DNA of 64,000 bases from Roseiarcus sp963824475 (lineage in GTDB: Bacteria; Pseudomonadota; Alphaproteobacteria; Rhizobiales; Beijerinckiaceae). The notes beneath the pieces are model-generated. The model was not told the origin of the DNA, did no database searches, and saw only the letters and a program-made list of their open reading frames with translations. The stretch lies in the NCBI GenBank assembly GCA_963824475.1, contig CAWGPR010000005.1:62001-126000 (forward strand), written 5' to 3'. Of this stretch, positions 15,829-25,010 are shown one piece after another; within the stretch, counting starts at the first letter, position 1, and every line of letters starts with the position of its first letter. The translations under genes and the position numbers were made by a program.

Positions 15829-18800
15829 TCAGCTGCACCCCGTCGTCGCCCCGCAGGTGTCGCACTTAAGGCAGGTGCCGTTGCGCACCATGGTGAAGTT
15901 GCCGCATTCGGGGCAGGCTTCGCCGACATAGCCCTTCATCCGCGCTTCGGCCCGCTTCTCGGCGACCAATTCGGCCTCGGGCGCCAAGCTCGGGCTCATT
16001 GCGAGCGCCGCGCGCTCGGCAGGCTCCCCTTTCAGCGCGGTCGCGCCCTGCACGAGGCCCGCGTCCCCAGCGCCAGTGCGCACCAGCATCAGCTTGTCGC
16101 CGGGCCGCGAGCGCAGGAGACCCTTGGACACGACGGAGGCCACGGGGGCCGGAGGGGGCGCGCGCCCCTCGCCCAAGCCCGGCGCCTTGTCCTGATCGAC
16201 GCCGCCGCCGAGCACGGTCGAGCCGATCTCGTCGGGCGCGATATGCGCGAGATCATTGCGGCCGAGATAGGAGATGGCGAGCTCGCGGAAGATATAGTCG
16301 AGGATCGAGGTGGCGTTCTTGATCGCGTCGTTCCCCTGGACGAGCCCCGCCGGCTCGAACCGGACGAAGGTGAAGGCCTCGACATATTCCTCGAGCGGCA
16401 CGCCATATTGTAAGCCCAGCGAGATGGCGATGGCGAAATTGTTCATCAGCGAGCGGAAGGCGGCGCCTTCCTTGTGCATGTCGATGAAGATCTCGCCCAG
16501 GCGCCCGTCCTGATATTCGCCGGTGCGCAAGTAGACCTTGTGCCCGCCGACGACGGCCTTTTGCGTATAGCCCTTGCGCCGGTCGGGCAGCCGCTCGCGC
16601 TGACGCTCGCGCTCGACCCGCTCGACCACGCGTTCGACGATGCGCTCGGCGACCGCGGCCGCGCGCGCGGGCGCGTTGAGGGCGACCAGCGTCTCGACCG
16701 CCTCGTCGTCCTCGTCGTCATTCTCGATCAGTTGCGCGCTTAAAGGTTGCGACAGCTTCGAGCCGTCGCGATAGAGCGCGTTCGCTTTGAGGCCCAGGCG
16801 CCAGGAGAGCATGTAGGCGTCCTTGCAATCCTCGACCGTCGCGTCATTGGGCATGTTGATGGTCTTCGAGATCGCGCCGGTGATGAACGGCTGCGCCGCC
16901 GCCATCATGCGGATGTGGCTCACGACCGAGAGATAGCGTTTTCCCGTGCGCCCGCAGGGGTTGGCGCAGTCGAACACCGAGAGATGCTCGGGCCTGAGAT
17001 AGGGCGCGCCCTCGAGCGTCATCGCGCCGCAAGCGAAGCTGTTCGCGGCCTCGATCTCAGGCCTGGTGAAGCCGAGCGCGGTCAGGAGGTCAAAGCCCGG
17101 CGCGTCGTAGCGCTCGGGCGGGATCTTGAGCGCTTGCGCCAGCGTCTCGACGCCAAGCGTCCATTTGTTGAAGACGAAACGAATGTCGAAAGCCCCGGCG
17201 AGCGCCGCCTCGACCTTGTCAACCGCTGCCTCAGGCAGGCCCTTGGCCTTCAGCGCCGCGTGGTTGACGCCCGGCGCGTGCGCGAGCGTCGCCCGGCCGA
17301 CCGCATAGGCGACGATGTCGGCGATCTGCTTCTCGTCGTAGCCCAGCGCGCGCAAGGCCTCAGGGACAGCGCGGTTGATGATCTTGAAATAGCCCCCGCC
17401 GGCGAGCTTCTTGAATTTGACCAGCGCAAAGTCGGGCTCGATGCCGGTCGTGTCGCAGTCCATGACGAGGCCGATGGTGCCGGTCGGCGCGATCACCGAG
17501 ACCTGCGCGTTGCGATAGCCATGGGCCTCGCCGAGGCTTAGCGCGTCGCTCCAGGCCAGACGGGCGGCTCCGCTTAAGTCCGCCCATGCCGGACCGGCGT
17601 TGGCGAGCTCGCGATGGTCGAGCGGGGTCGGCGCGACCGAGAGCTTCTCATAAGCCCCCGCCTCGCCGTCGGCGGCGCGCTTGTGATTGCGGATCACGCG
17701 CAGCATCGCCTCCGCATTGGCCTTGTGGCCGGGGAAGGCGCCGCTCTTCAAGGCGATCTCGGCCGAGGTCGCATAGGCGCGGCCGGTGAGGATGGCGGAA
17801 AGGGCGGCGCAGATCGCCCGGCCGTGGTCGCTGTCATACGGGATGCCGGACGACATCAAGAGGCCGCCGATGTTGGCGTAGCCGAGGCCAAGCGTGCGGT
17901 AGTCGTAGGAAAGGCGCGCGATCTCCCTCGAGGGGAACTGCGCCATCGCCACCGAGATTTCGAGCGTCAGCGTCCATAGGCGAATCGCATGCTCGTAACC
18001 CTTGACGTCGAACGCCTTGGTCGCCGAATCGCGGAACTGCAGCAGGTTAAGGGACGCAAGATTGCAGGCCGTGTCGTCGAGGAACATGTACTCGGAGCAC
18101 GGATTGGAGGCGCGGATCGGCCCCGAACTCGGGGCAAGTGTGCCAGTCGTTGATGGTGGTGTGGTATTGCACGCCCGGATCGGCCGACGCCCAGGCGGCG
18201 TAGCCGATCTTCTCCCATAAGTCGCGGGCCTTCATGCTCTTCGAGACTTTGCCGTCGAGCCGGCGGGTGAGATTCCACTCGCCGTCGTTCTCGACCGCCT
18301 GCAGGAAGGCGTCGGGCAGGCGCACCGAATTGTTCGAGTTCTGGCCCGAGACGGTGAGATAGGCCTCCGACTCCCAGTCGGTGTCGTAAGTGTCGAATTC
18401 GAACGTGGCGTAACCCTGGCGGGCGAACTGGATGACGCGCTTGATGATGCCGTCCGGAACTTCGTTCCGGCGCGCAGCCTTGACCTCGCGTTTGAGCGCC
18501 GGGTTCTTGTCGACGTTGAAGCAATCGTCGCCCGAGCCCTCGCAATTGACGCAGGCCCGGAAGATCGCTTTCAAATGTCGCTTGACGACCTTGGAGCCGG
18601 CGGCGAGCGCCGCCACTTTCTGCTCCTCGTTCACCTTCCAGTCGATGAAGGCCTCGATGTCGGGATGATCGACGTCGACCACCACCATTTTCGCCGCGCG
18701 CCGCGTCGTGCCGCCTGACTTGATCGCGCCGGCCGCGCGGTCGCCGATCTTCAAGAACGACATGAGGCCGGACGAGCGCCCGCCGCCGGAGAGTTTTTCG

Positions 18801-19540
18801 TTCTCGCCGCGCAAAGCCGAGAAATTGGTGCCGGTGCCGGAGCCGTATTTGAACAGGCGCGCCTCGCGCACCCACAGGTCCATGATCCCGCCCTCGTTGA
18901 CGAGATCGTCGGCGACCGACTGGATGAAGCAGGCGTGCGGCTGCGGATGCTCGTAGGCCGACTTCGACTTGACCATCTTGCCGGTCTCGAAGTCGACGTA
19001 ATAGTGGCCCTGGCTCGGCCCATCGACGCCATAGGCCCAATGGAGGCCGGTGTTGAACCATTGCGGCGAATTGGGCGCCGCCATCTGGCGCGCCAGCATG
19101 AGGCGCATCTCGTCGTAATAGGCGCGCGCGTCTTCTTCGCCGTCGAAATAGCCGCACCTCCAGCCCCAATAGGCCCAGGCGCCGGCGAGGCGGTCGAACA
19201 CCTGCTTGGCGGATGTCTCGGAGCCGAAGCGCTCGGTCTTCGGCAAGGCGACGAGGGCGGTCTCGTCCGCGACCGAGCGCCACAGGAAGGAGGGAACGCC
19301 CTCCTCCTCGACGCGCTTCACCCGCGCGGGCACGCCAGCTTTGCGGAAATATTTCTGCGCCAGCACGTCGGCCGCGACCTGGCTCCAGCCGGCGGGAACC
19401 TCGACGCCTTCGAGCGAAAACACGATCGAGCCGTCGGGATTGCGGATTTCGCTCTTGGTGGTCGCGAAGGCGACGAGGTCGTAAGGGCTGACGCCCGGTT
19501 GCGTGTAGTGCCGTTCGATGCGCATCGCCTTCGACCCCAT
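15829..19540 (-). CDS. nrdJ: Adenosylcobalamin-dependent ribonucleotide reductase NrdJ, one frame break
   Basis: Class II RNR reduces ribonucleotides to deoxyribonucleotides using a B12-derived radical. The N-terminal frame (from the ATG at 19540; HYTQPGVSPYDLVAF, NSPQWFNTGLHWAYG, SGGTTRRAAKMVVVDVDHPD) runs to DWHTCPEFG. The second frame continues with NPCSEYMFLDDTACNLASLN, the catalytic loop, and ends in a zinc ribbon (CPECG...CLKCDTCG). One surplus G in GGGG (18121-18124) separates them and falls inside the catalytic loop. Corrected length is about 1236 residues, typical for alphaproteobacteria. As this is normally an important gene, a sequencing indel is likely. The last 116 bases are duplicated at 15279-15394. 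Confidence 0.93.
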
Positions 19541-19835
19541 CCTTGCGGCCCTGGGTCATTCTGCCCGCTAGCCGCCGTTGATCTCGCATTGCCGAACAGG
19601 GGCGCGCGCTTTTGTGCGCCCGCCGAAGCGCACGGGCCCGGCTCGTACGCTCTGCCCCCTCACTCGCCTCAGGTTTTACAGACCATGCCTTGCTCAGTTT
19701 GCGCCCGTTTTGCGCATCCTGACAGGCTTCAAACCGCCGCTCCCGACGCTTGATCCCCGCGCGATCCGGAAACGATCGCATATTACAATGCCGTGACAGC
19801 GGCGTCAATGCCTTGTATGGTTGATCCCTGTCAGG

Positions 19836-19863
19836 CACAACATATTGTGGATAACGTGGATAA
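19836..19863. promoter_or_regulatory. NrdR-box-like site and two DnaA-box-like 9-mers upstream of nrdJ
   Basis: CACAACATATTGTG (19836-19849) matches 13 of 14 positions of the NrdR box CACWATATATWGTG. Overlapping it are TGTGGATAA (19846-19854), the exact complement of the DnaA box TTATCCACA, and CGTGGATAA (19855-19863). The site is about 300 bp upstream of the nrdJ ATG and 175 bp upstream of the NDUFA12 gene. NrdR repression and DnaA-linked control of nrd genes are known elsewhere. Only one clear NrdR box is visible, whereas pairs are usual. Confidence 0.5.
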
Positions 19864-20037
19864 CGCGGGGTTAACATCGGCGTGGACGGTCAGCATCCGC
19901 CGAGTCGGGGCGCGCCCGCAAGTCTGTTCTTGGGCGGTATCGCCGGAAAAGTTCAGCTTGCCTCATCAGATCGGCCTCGCCATAGTCGCCGCGCGCAACA
20001 CCTGCGTTCATCTCCACGGGAAAGCGGCGCTCGACCG

Positions 20038-20454
20038 ATGCCGGACTGGCTCAAGGAATTTCTGCTGCACTATTTCACCTGGTGGAACGGCGCGAACCTC
20101 AACACGCGGTTCTACACCAGCCGCTATGGCCAGCTGGTGGGGCATGACGAGTTCGGCAACGCCTACTACCGGAAACCGGGCATCGATCCGGCGCTCGGGT
20201 TCGAGCGGCGGTGGGTGATCTATAACGGCGAATCGGAGGCCTCGAAGACCCCGCCGGGCTGGAACGGCTGGCTTCACCATACGGTCGACGTGGCGCCGAC
20301 CGAGGAAGACTATAAGCCCCACCCCTGGGAGAAGCCGCATATGCCGAACCCGACCGGCACGCCCGCGGCGATCCGGCCCGACGGCTCGACGCTGAAGCCG
20401 GGTCCACGCCAGCCGACCGGGGGCGATTACGAGGCCTGGAGTCCCGAAGGCTGA
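20038..20454 (+). CDS. NDUFA12-family NADH:ubiquinone oxidoreductase subunit
   Basis: A 138-residue accessory subunit of respiratory complex I, found in alphaproteobacteria and mitochondria. The family pattern is complete: NTRFYTSRYGQLVGHDEFGN, then AYYRKPG, ERRWVIYNGE, WNGWLHHTVDVAPTEEDYKP and HMPNPTGTPAAIRPDG. I use the ATG at 20038 since the homology starts there; the frame is open upstream without similarity. It is followed by the DUF2155 gene, a common alphaproteobacterial order. The protein faces the cytoplasm, at the junction of the peripheral and membrane arms. Confidence 0.93.
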   Translation: MPDWLKEFLLHYFTWWNGANLNTRFYTSRYGQLVGHDEFGNAYYRKPGIDPALGFERRWVIYNGESEASKTPPGWNGWLHHTVDVAPTEEDYKPHPWEKPHMPNPTGTPAAIRPDGSTLKPGPRQPTGGDYEAWSPEG

Positions 20455-20500
20455 GGGGGTCGCCTTCATTCCGCCGCCGTTGATCGGCAAAGCGCCCGCG

Positions 20501-21184
20501 ATGAACCCATTCCGCTCGGCTCACGCGTTCGGACGCCGCGCTTATCCCGTAATCGCGCGGATGAGGCCGACGCTTGCTGGCGCGGCGCTGGCCGCGGTTT
20601 CAGCCCTGATCGCCCCCGGCTCGGCGCTGGCCGACAAGATCAGCAATCCGATCGCCGTTTTCGACGGCCTCGACAAGATCACCGGCCGCATCATTTCGTT
20701 CGAAGTGGCGATCAACGAGACCGTGCAGTTCGGCGCGCTGCAGATCACGCCGCGCGTCTGCTATTCCCGCCCGCCGACCGACGCGCCGCAGACCGACGCC
20801 TTCGCCCAGGTCGACGAAATCGACGAGCAGAAGCAGGTCAAGCGCATTTTCTCGGGATGGATGTTCGCCGACAGTCCAGGCCTGCACGGCGTGGAGCATC
20901 CGATTTTTGATATTTGGCTGACCGCATGCAAAGGCGGCACGGTGGTCATTCACGACACGCCGACCGCCGAGGCCTCGGCGCCGAACCCGGACGAAAGTCC
21001 GCCGACCGACATCGGGACCGATGCGGCCTCCCCGGAGCAGCCGGCCGCGGCGCCCGTGCAGCCGGCGAAGAAGAAAAAGCCTAAGCCGGCGACCGTCGTT
21101 GCCGCGCCAGAGCCGGTGACAGCGGCGCCGCTTGATCCGCCGCCTGCGCCGGGGACGTCGTCCGGCAACGCGCGCGTGCGCTGA
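20501..21184 (+). CDS. DUF2155 periplasmic protein
   Basis: An exported protein of about 227 residues from the ATG at 20501. A signal peptide is visible (RPTLAGAALAAVSALIAPGS then ALA). The conserved domain follows: NPIAVFDGLDKITGRIISFE, QITPRVCYSRPPTDAPQTDA, then IFSGWMFADSPGLHGVEHPI and DIWLTACK. The C-terminal third is a low-complexity Ala/Pro/Lys tail. Function is unknown. The position downstream of the NDUFA12 gene is widely conserved in the class, which suggests an envelope or respiratory role. Confidence 0.88.
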   Translation: MNPFRSAHAFGRRAYPVIARMRPTLAGAALAAVSALIAPGSALADKISNPIAVFDGLDKITGRIISFEVAINETVQFGALQITPRVCYSRPPTDAPQTDAFAQVDEIDEQKQVKRIFSGWMFADSPGLHGVEHPIFDIWLTACKGGTVVIHDTPTAEASAPNPDESPPTDIGTDAASPEQPAAAPVQPAKKKKPKPATVVAAPEPVTAAPLDPPPAPGTSSGNARVR

Positions 21185-21456
21185 GCTTGCCGGCCGGCGC
21201 ACCCTAGAGCCTGCTGCATTTGGACAGAATCGATGGCGTTGGCGCACCCGCCCCCTCTTGTGGGGGCGGGCGGGGGTGGGGGGTCGGGCGGACCGAGGAG
21301 ATTGTCGAATGCGCCGCTCCTCTCTCGTCGCGTAGGACGGCGCGCTGGCCGCCGACGCTAGGATATGGCCGCCGTAGCGATCCTGAGGTAGCATTCGCCA
21401 GCCGCAGTCGCGCGACCGTCGTCACGGTCGCGGCGCGGGCACGGGAGGAAGGCGAC
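21185..21456. other. Leader region of the dioxygenase gene with G/C-rich repeat sequence
   Basis: Contains a CCCCTC..TGGGGGCGGGCGGGGGTGG tract typical of intergenic repeats and, just before 21457, the ribosome-binding site GGGAGGAAGG. No gene was recognised here. Confidence 0.5.
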
Positions 21457-22410
21457 ATGACCGAAATCCGCAGCTTCATCAGGCCGACCCGACGCCCGGG
21501 CGAACTCGGCGTTCATTCGGTCGACCGATTTCATTTCGCTGTTCCCGACCTTGCGGTCGCCAAGAACTTCTACGGCGAGTTCGGACTCGAGGTCGAGGAG
21601 GACGGCGAGTTCCTCGCCATGAAGACCCGCGGCAACCCGCATGTCTGGGTCACCCTCGGTGAGGGCGCGCGCAAGAAGCTCGGGCATCTCTCGTTCGGCG
21701 CCTTCGACGACGATTTCGACCGCTTCGCCGAGCGGCTTCAAGCGCTGGGCGTCAAGCGGCTCGATCCGCCGCCGGGCGTCGAAACGAACGGCCTATGGTT
21801 TCACGATCACGACGGCAATCTGGTCGAGATCAAGGTCGCGGCCAAGTCGTCGCCCAATGAGAAGTCTGAGTTTTCGGACGGCTCCGTCGGCCCGGGCGTG
21901 CGCGCCGCGCCGTTCCGGCGCGAGGTCACGCGGGTCACGCCCAGGCGTCTGGCGCATGTCCTCTTGTTCACGCGCGACGTCGAGAAGGCGGTTCAGTTCT
22001 ATACCCGCACGCTGGGCTTGCGCTTATCCGACCGGTCCAGCGACGGCATCGCCTTTCTGCACGGCATCCACGGCAGCGATCATCATATGATCGCCTTCGT
22101 CAAATCGAGCGCGCCGGGGCTGCACCATCTGAGCTGGGACGTGGGCTCCGTCGACGATATCGGCCGGGGCGCCATGCATATGCTGGGCAAGGGCTTCGCG
22201 AACGGATGGGGTCTCGGACGGCACGTGCTGGGCTCCAACTATTTCCACTATGTCGGCGACCCGTGGGGCAGTTTCAGCGAATATTCGGCCGGCATCGACT
22301 TTGTGCCCGCCGATTGCGACTGGGCGAGCGGCGACCACGCGCCGGAGGATTCCTTCTACGTGTGGGGCCCGAACCCGCCGGACTATTTCACCCACAATGC
22401 CGAGGCGTGA
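21457..22410 (+). CDS. VOC-superfamily extradiol dioxygenase (catechol 2,3-dioxygenase-like)
   Basis: The ATG at 21457 has an excellent ribosome-binding site (GGGAGGAAGG). The 317-residue protein has two VOC modules: one from VDRFHFAVPDLAVAKNFYGE, and a catalytic one from RRLAHVLLFTRDVEKAVQFY. The second carries the putative Fe(II) ligands: His in RLAHVLL, His in GLHHLSWDV and Glu in GSFSEYSAG. Such enzymes cleave catecholic rings next to the hydroxyls. Substrate is unknown and no other aromatic-degradation gene adjoins it. The last 45 bases plus the following repeat recur at 23007-23089. Confidence 0.85.
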   Translation: MTEIRSFIRPTRRPGELGVHSVDRFHFAVPDLAVAKNFYGEFGLEVEEDGEFLAMKTRGNPHVWVTLGEGARKKLGHLSFGAFDDDFDRFAERLQALGVKRLDPPPGVETNGLWFHDHDGNLVEIKVAAKSSPNEKSEFSDGSVGPGVRAAPFRREVTRVTPRRLAHVLLFTRDVEKAVQFYTRTLGLRLSDRSSDGIAFLHGIHGSDHHMIAFVKSSAPGLHHLSWDVGSVDDIGRGAMHMLGKGFANGWGLGRHVLGSNYFHYVGDPWGSFSEYSAGIDFVPADCDWASGDHAPEDSFYVWGPNPPDYFTHNAEA

Positions 22411-22516
22411 TCGCTTCCCCTCTCCCTCCGGGAGAGGGCCGGGGTGAGGGCCGGCGCGCGCAAACCCTCATCCGATCGGCTTCGCCGATCACCTTCTCCC
22501 GGAGGGCGAAGGGATC
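22411..22516. repeat. Two-hairpin intergenic repeat, copy 1
   Basis: CCCTCTCCC (22418-22426) pairs with GGGAGAGGG (22430-22438). Further on, GATCGGC-TTC-GCCGATC forms a second stem. The same unit follows the duplicated dioxygenase end at 23052-23175, where the second stem reads GGTCGGC-TTC-GCCGACC. That paired A-T to G-C change keeps the stem. Confidence 0.8.
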
Positions 22517-22561
22517 AGGCCTACCGACGCATGGGACGTCGAGATCGTCGATTATCATTGA
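22517..22561 (+). pseudogene. Last codons of a HigB-type toxin gene
   Basis: Immediately upstream of higA an open frame ends PTDAWDVEIVDYH followed by TGA (22559-22561). This is the C-terminus of HigB/RelE-like toxins, which precede higA in these operons. Everything upstream is replaced by the palindromic repeat, so the toxin is missing. Confidence 0.65.
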
Positions 22562-22574
22562 GGAGAGACTGACG

Positions 22575-22856
22575 ATGAAGCCCGTCCACCCTGGCAGGCT
22601 CCTTCGACGGGAAATGCAGGCGCGTAAGCTTTCGGCCAACGCGCTCGCGCTGGCGCTCCGAGTCAGCTCCGGTCGCATCACCGACATCCTGAACGGAAAG
22701 CGCGGCGTCTCCCCGGAGACAGCGATGCGCTTGGCTCGTTATTTCGGCAACAGTCCGCGCTTCTGGCTGAACCTGCAGACGACATATGAGCTTGAGACCG
22801 TCGAGGCGGAGCTTGGCGAACGGATCGCCGCCGAGGTCACGCCCGCGGTCGCATGA
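22575..22856 (+). CDS. higA: HigA-family addiction-module antitoxin
   Basis: A 93-residue XRE-type helix-turn-helix antitoxin: VHPGRLLRREMQARKLSANA, then VSSGRITDILNGKRGVSPET and MRLARYFGNSPRFWLNLQTT. These are canonical HigA features. GAGGAGAGA lies upstream of the ATG at 22575. The intact partner would bind the HigB toxin and repress its own operon. Only the last 15 codons of higB remain upstream, so this is an orphan antitoxin. It lies between the two copies of the dioxygenase 3' end, as cargo of that duplication. Confidence 0.9.
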   Translation: MKPVHPGRLLRREMQARKLSANALALALRVSSGRITDILNGKRGVSPETAMRLARYFGNSPRFWLNLQTTYELETVEAELGERIAAEVTPAVA

Positions 22857-22934
22857 CATGGGCTCGACCCGGCCGGGCGCGCGACGGTTCGACCGGCCGT
22901 CGCGCTTCCCGCGCCGCAGGCTCCCTACACATCG

Positions 22935-23011
22935 CTACCGCGACATCAGCCAGGCGGTTCCGGCCCCGAGGGTCGCGACGGTCAGCGGGGCGCCGACCTT
23001 GAAATAGGCCC
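22935..23011 (-). pseudogene. Duplicated 3' end of the anion-transporter gene
   Basis: Bases 22943-23011 match 25019-25087 in the same orientation, with about six differences in 69. They encode AYFKVGAPLTVATLGAGTAW and a stop. The fragment ends at 23011 inside GGCCC, where it is fused to a copy of the dioxygenase 3' end. Confidence 0.85.
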
Positions 23012-23175
23012 GAACCCGCCGGACTATTTCACGCACAACGCCGAGGCGTGATCGCTTCCCCTCTCCCTCTGGGAGAGGGTCGGGGTGAGGGCCTTGGCGG
23101 TTGCACTCCGTAGCCGCCGAGACCCTCATCCGGTCGGCTTCGCCGACCACCTTCTCCCGTGAGGAGAAGGGGTGC
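23007..23175 (+). pseudogene. Duplicated 3' end of the dioxygenase gene plus second copy of the repeat
   Basis: 23007-23089 repeats 22366-22448 (offset 641) with a handful of differences, including the codons PNPPDYFTHNAEA and the stop at 23049-23051. The two-hairpin repeat follows. The left boundary is the GGCCC shared with the transporter fragment. Confidence 0.85.
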
Positions 23176-23224
23176 TAACGTCAGAGGTGCGAGCTCCGCT
23201 GAGAAAACGGTTTCGCTCAGCTCG

Positions 23225-24790
23225 TCAGCCGACTGAAAGAGCCGACCGCTTTCGATAGCCCGCGAAGCCGAGGCCGGCGAAGCCGAGCAGCAACATCGCC
23301 CAGGTTGAGGGCTCGGGCGCGGCGGCGAAGGCGACGCCGCCATAGCGAAGTCCAGCCACCGGGCCGTCAAAAACCGAGAACGTTTCGCTTGTCGGCAGCG
23401 ACGTGTCGCCGAGAGCGTCGGTGATCTCGACGATCTCGTTGGGATCGGCGCCGTTGTCTCCTGAACCGCTGGTGGTCGCGGTCGTGGCCCAGAACGTGAC
23501 GGTTCCGTTGGCGTTGACCTCGCCGGTGAGGTTGCGCAGGCCGACCGTGGTTTCCCCGAAATCCCAGCCAGGGACATTATAGGTGTCGCCGATCAGGCCC
23601 GCCTGCAGCGTGTAGTCGAGCGACCAAGTCCCGTTCGACAGCGTCCATTTCTCGAGCCCGGCGTTCTCGGCGGCGTCGGTCGCGTTCCCGGTGCCCTCAT
23701 CGGCGACATAGAGCGTCGACGGATTGGCGAAGAACAGGCCGAACGGGGTGAAGTTCGCCCCGGTCTGCTTGGCGGAGTCGGTCGGAAAGCCGGGCAGGAC
23801 AGAGATCGTTGCGTCCGACGCGGTCGCCGACGTCGGAAGCGTGCCGTTTGGATTGCTGACGGTATAGACCGTGTCGATTCCGTTGCTGCCGCTACCTTTG
23901 GTGAAGTAGAGATTGCCGTCGTAATAGGTCAGCCCGCGGTAGTTGTTGGTCTTGCCCGCCTTGTCCTTCGAGTAGGTCTGGTACGTCGGATATGTGTTGA
24001 AAGTCGGGTCGATCATCGTGGAGTTCGGCGTCGAGCCCGGCGTCACCACCTCGAGGCCGGTGGTGTTCGTCAGCTGCGGCGCTGTGGTCGTGCCGCTGTT
24101 CGAATTGCCGACCGTATAATAGAGGCCGTTCGGCGCCAGCACGGCCGCCCGGCTGTTGTCGCCGCCGTAGGCGAGAGTCGGGGTGATCGAGAAGCTGCCG
24201 TTCGCGCTGACCGCGACGACGGACCGGTTGAACGCATAATCGGTGTACGATCGACTTGTAGAATTGCGAGGCTACATTGGTCGGGTCGACATAGGAGGTG
24301 CTGTCGGCATTCGACACGTCAAGCATGCCGGCGGCGGTTGGTGGATAACCCGCGCCGCCTGGCGCATAGCCCATGAAGGTCGCGACCAGGCCGCTAGCCG
24401 TCCGCGCGATGCTGAGCCCGAGCTCCGACTTCGAGCTGAAGCTGGTGACGATCTGGTTCGTGGGCAGGGTTTCGCTGGCGAGAAGCTTGCCGCTCGTCAC
24501 GCTGAGGTCCTGAAGCGTGAGCGGCGAGGTGACGCCGAACTGTCCGTCGACCGTCGAGTTGTTCCAGACCGTGTTGAGGTCGCCGTTCGAAACCGCCGTG
24601 CCGCCAGGGATCGCAGTAGAGCCCGGCGACAAGTCCGGCGACCTGGCCAACGTCCTCATAGGTGGTCGTCGTTACGAGCAGCGAGTCGCCGCCGATGAAG
24701 TCGCCGGCGCGGGCGGCGTTCGCCGCGGCGGCAAGAGCAAGCGCGCTGCAGCCTAGGTCCAAGCGCCGCGCGGCAAGAGTTGGAAATGCC
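23225..24790 (-). pseudogene. PEP-CTERM-sorted exported protein, several frame breaks
   Basis: Three successive minus-strand frames build one protein. An N-terminal hydrophobic stretch ending NAARAGDFIGGDSLLVTTTT acts as the signal. The middle part runs from TAIPGGTAVSNGDLNTVWNN through DVSNADSTSYVDPTNVASQF. The last part runs from LAPNGLYYTVGNSNSGTTTA to the sorting signal APEPSTWAMLLLGFAGLGFA followed by GYRKR. Removing one base near 24636 and one near 24253 rejoins the frames, and a third break lies near the start codon. PEP-CTERM proteins are anchored or processed by an exosortase during export. The Asn/Thr/Ser-rich body suggests a secreted structural protein. It lies between the two copies of the transporter 3' end. 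Confidence 0.75.
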
Positions 24791-25010
24791 CATGGGAACG
24801 TCCCTCCAAGTTCCAGGATTCAAGACGCGCTGGAGCTAGAGAACACGGATGACGCGCGCGTGACGCGGCCAGAGATTCGATCGGCGAGAACGACGAGCGG
24901 GACGGACGATCACCGGAATGTGATCCGCGGCGCGCGCTTCCACTGCCTTGCGCTGCAATCATCAGGCGCCGAGCGCCGCTGAGCTTCGGCATGTCTTGCG
25001 GAGCCAGGCC

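Noticed and set aside
17967..19877. A 636-codon minus-strand frame overlapping the nrdJ N-terminal region
   Set aside because: It is an out-of-frame shadow of nrdJ in GC-rich DNA; the real frame carries the RNR motifs. Only its last part joins the true nrdJ frame.
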